Origin: Treponema sp.
GTDB lineage: Bacteria; Spirochaetota; Spirochaetia; Treponematales; Breznakiellaceae
Direction: 5' to 3'
Assembly (NCBI GenBank): GCA_031259515.1
Contig: JAIRLK010000222.1
Coordinates: 1 to 14,180 of the forward strand
DNA: 14,180 bases
Translations under genes and position numbers: made by a program
The notes under the pieces: generated by a model
The model's database searches: none
What the model saw: only the letters and a program-made list of their open reading frames with translations
What the model was told of the DNA's origin: nothing
In this document: in pieces, positions 13,193 through 14,180 of the stretch
Layout of the letters: each line of letters starts with the position of its first letter
Numbering within the stretch: the first letter of the stretch is position 1

Positions 13193-14180
13193 ATGGCGGA
13201 CGCTGCCGGAATAAACAGATCAGGCGGAATAAACAGACTCGGTTCTTTTTTGGGGAAGGCCGGAGATCCGGATGTTTTTATTGCCGTGGCGGTAATCGCG
13301 GTGGTGATGATGATCATCGTCCCCCTTCCTACGGTCCTTCTGGATGCCCTGATGGCCTTGAACCTGGTTCTTTCTCTGTTCATTCTCCTCATTGTTTTGT
13401 ACACCAAGAAGCCGACGGATTTCAGCGTCTTTCCGACGGTGCTCCTGGTGATTACCGTCTTCGGCCTGGCCCTGAACATCTCTTCCACCCGGCTCATCCT
13501 GATACGGGGGGCCGCCTTTGACGGGCGTATGGTCCGGGCGTTCTCCACCTTTGTCGTGGGTAGCGGGGGGGCTGAGGGCCTTGTGGTGGGGTTCATCATC
13601 TTCATCGTCATCGTCGCGGTCCAGGCGGCGGTTATCACCAAGGGGGCTACCCGTATCGCCGAGGTGGCCGCCCGGTTTGCCCTGGATGCCATGCCCGGAA
13701 AGCAGATGGCTATTGAGGCGGAGTACAACTCCGGGGCCATTACCGAGGAGGAATCCATTGCCCGGAAAAACGATCTCCAGCGGGAGGTGGATTTTTACGG
13801 GGCCATGGACGGTTCCAGTAAATTCGTCTCCGGTAACGTCAAGGTGGGGATCCTGATCACCGCGGTGAATATCCTGGGGGGGATCATCATCGGTTCGGTC
13901 TTCCATGGGGAACCCATTTCTTCGGCAATAGGGACCTATGTGGCATTTTCCATTGGAGACGGCCTCCTCTCCCAGTTTCCCGCCCTGTTGGTTTCTACCG
14001 CCACGGGTATCATCGTCACCCGTTCCGTTTCCGACGGTACCTTTGGGGAAGATACCTCAAGCCAGTTCTCCCGGGATAGCCGCATTTATTGGATCGGCGC
14101 TTTAGTCCTTGGGGGGTTTGCCCTGCTCCCGGGTTTTCCCTGGTATGTACTGATACCTCTGGCCCTGGCCCTGGCCTTCC
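13193..14180 (+). CDS. flhA: Flagellar export-gate protein FlhA, N-terminal 329 codons (runs off the right edge)
   Basis: FlhA is the large export-gate subunit that couples ion flow to secretion and receives chaperone-cargo complexes. From ATG 13193 (GGAG at 13183-13186, 6-nt spacer) the frame stays open to the window end. The membrane domain is recognisable by DALMALNLVLSLFILLIVLY (51-70) and the FHIPEP-family block ITKGATRIAEVAARFALDAM (148-167) to PGKQMAIEAEYNSGAITEEE (168-187), then REVDFYGAMDGSSKFVSGNV (197-216). The residues usually written MAIDADLN read MAIEAEYN here. The extreme N-terminus carries a tandem hexapeptide, GINRSG GINRLG (6-17), encoded by two identical 12-bp words. The C-terminal cytoplasmic domain lies outside the window. 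Confidence 0.96.
   Translation, partial: MADAAGINRSGGINRLGSFLGKAGDPDVFIAVAVIAVVMMIIVPLPTVLLDALMALNLVLSLFILLIVLYTKKPTDFSVFPTVLLVITVFGLALNISSTRLILIRGAAFDGRMVRAFSTFVVGSGGAEGLVVGFIIFIVIVAVQAAVITKGATRIAEVAARFALDAMPGKQMAIEAEYNSGAITEEESIARKNDLQREVDFYGAMDGSSKFVSGNVKVGILITAVNILGGIIIGSVFHGEPISSAIGTYVAFSIGDGLLSQFPALLVSTATGIIVTRSVSDGTFGEDTSSQFSRDSRIYWIGALVLGGFALLPGFPWYVLIPLALALAF
13208..13237 (+). repeat. Tandem repeat at the flhA start
   Basis: GGAATAAACAGA occurs exactly at 13208-13219 and 13226-13237, an 18-bp period, encoding GINRSG and GINRLG. The word TAAACAGA also occurs in the second 21-bp repeat upstream of flbB (410-417 region), where the peptide read is GVLNRI. Confidence 0.7.

Noticed and set aside
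13084..13906. Two antisense frames opposite flhA
   Set aside because: The + strand reads continuously as FlhA to the window end; the antisense products are low-complexity mirror images of membrane codons.
1..14180. tRNA, rRNA, CRISPR arrays, insertion sequences or attachment sites
   Set aside because: I saw no cloverleaf-like sequences, regularly spaced CRISPR-type repeats, transposase genes or IS-type terminal inverted repeats in the window.

Overview
The window holds one long motility operon on the + strand, cut by the right window edge, in the gene order typical of spirochaetes: flbB, fliK, flgD, flgE, flbD (swrD-like), motA, motB, fliL, fliM, fliY, fliO, fliP, fliQ, fliR, flhB, and the first 329 codons of flhA. 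At the left edge, on the opposite strand, is the start of an unrelated AAA-like ATPase gene. The organism is most likely a treponeme-type spirochaete. It has the spirochaete-only collar gene flbB, a FliY-type (CheC plus FliN) switch protein, and a hook protein whose Lys165, Cys178 and Asn179 match the spirochaete lysinoalanine cross-link site. The GC-rich coding sequence, homopolymer-rich genes and the divergent ATPase would fit a termite-gut or other environmental treponeme, but species assignment is only a guess.

Layout: 1-200 (-) is the partial ATPase. 201-502 is the divergent intergenic region, with three 21-bp tandem repeats (381-443), a 12-bp tandem pair (446-469), a possible 53-codon small ORF and a sigma-28-like promoter candidate. 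503-4689 is the hook block: FlbB (collar), FliK (hook length), FlgD (hook cap) and FlgE (hook). A perfect 15-bp hairpin with a T-tract (4733-4767) then separates the hook block from 4802-6522, which carries FlbD, MotA and MotB (torque). After an 83-bp AT-rich gap, 6606-9321 carries FliL, FliM and FliY (stator-linked protein and C-ring switch), joined by ATGA stop/start overlaps. After a second AT-rich gap of about 118 bp, 9440-14180 carries FliO, FliP, FliQ, FliR, FlhB and FlhA (type III export gate).

The products build and drive periplasmic flagella. The export gate secretes rod, hook and filament subunits; FliK and FlhB set hook length and the specificity switch; FlgD caps the growing hook; MotA/MotB with FliL power rotation; FliM/FliY read CheY-P; FlbB founds the collar. 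The gene content is ordinary for a spirochaete. What deserves attention is the non-coding structure: the internal terminator, the repeat block upstream of flbB and a related word repeated in the flhA start, the unusual fliO start, and the degenerate phosphatase motif of FliY.
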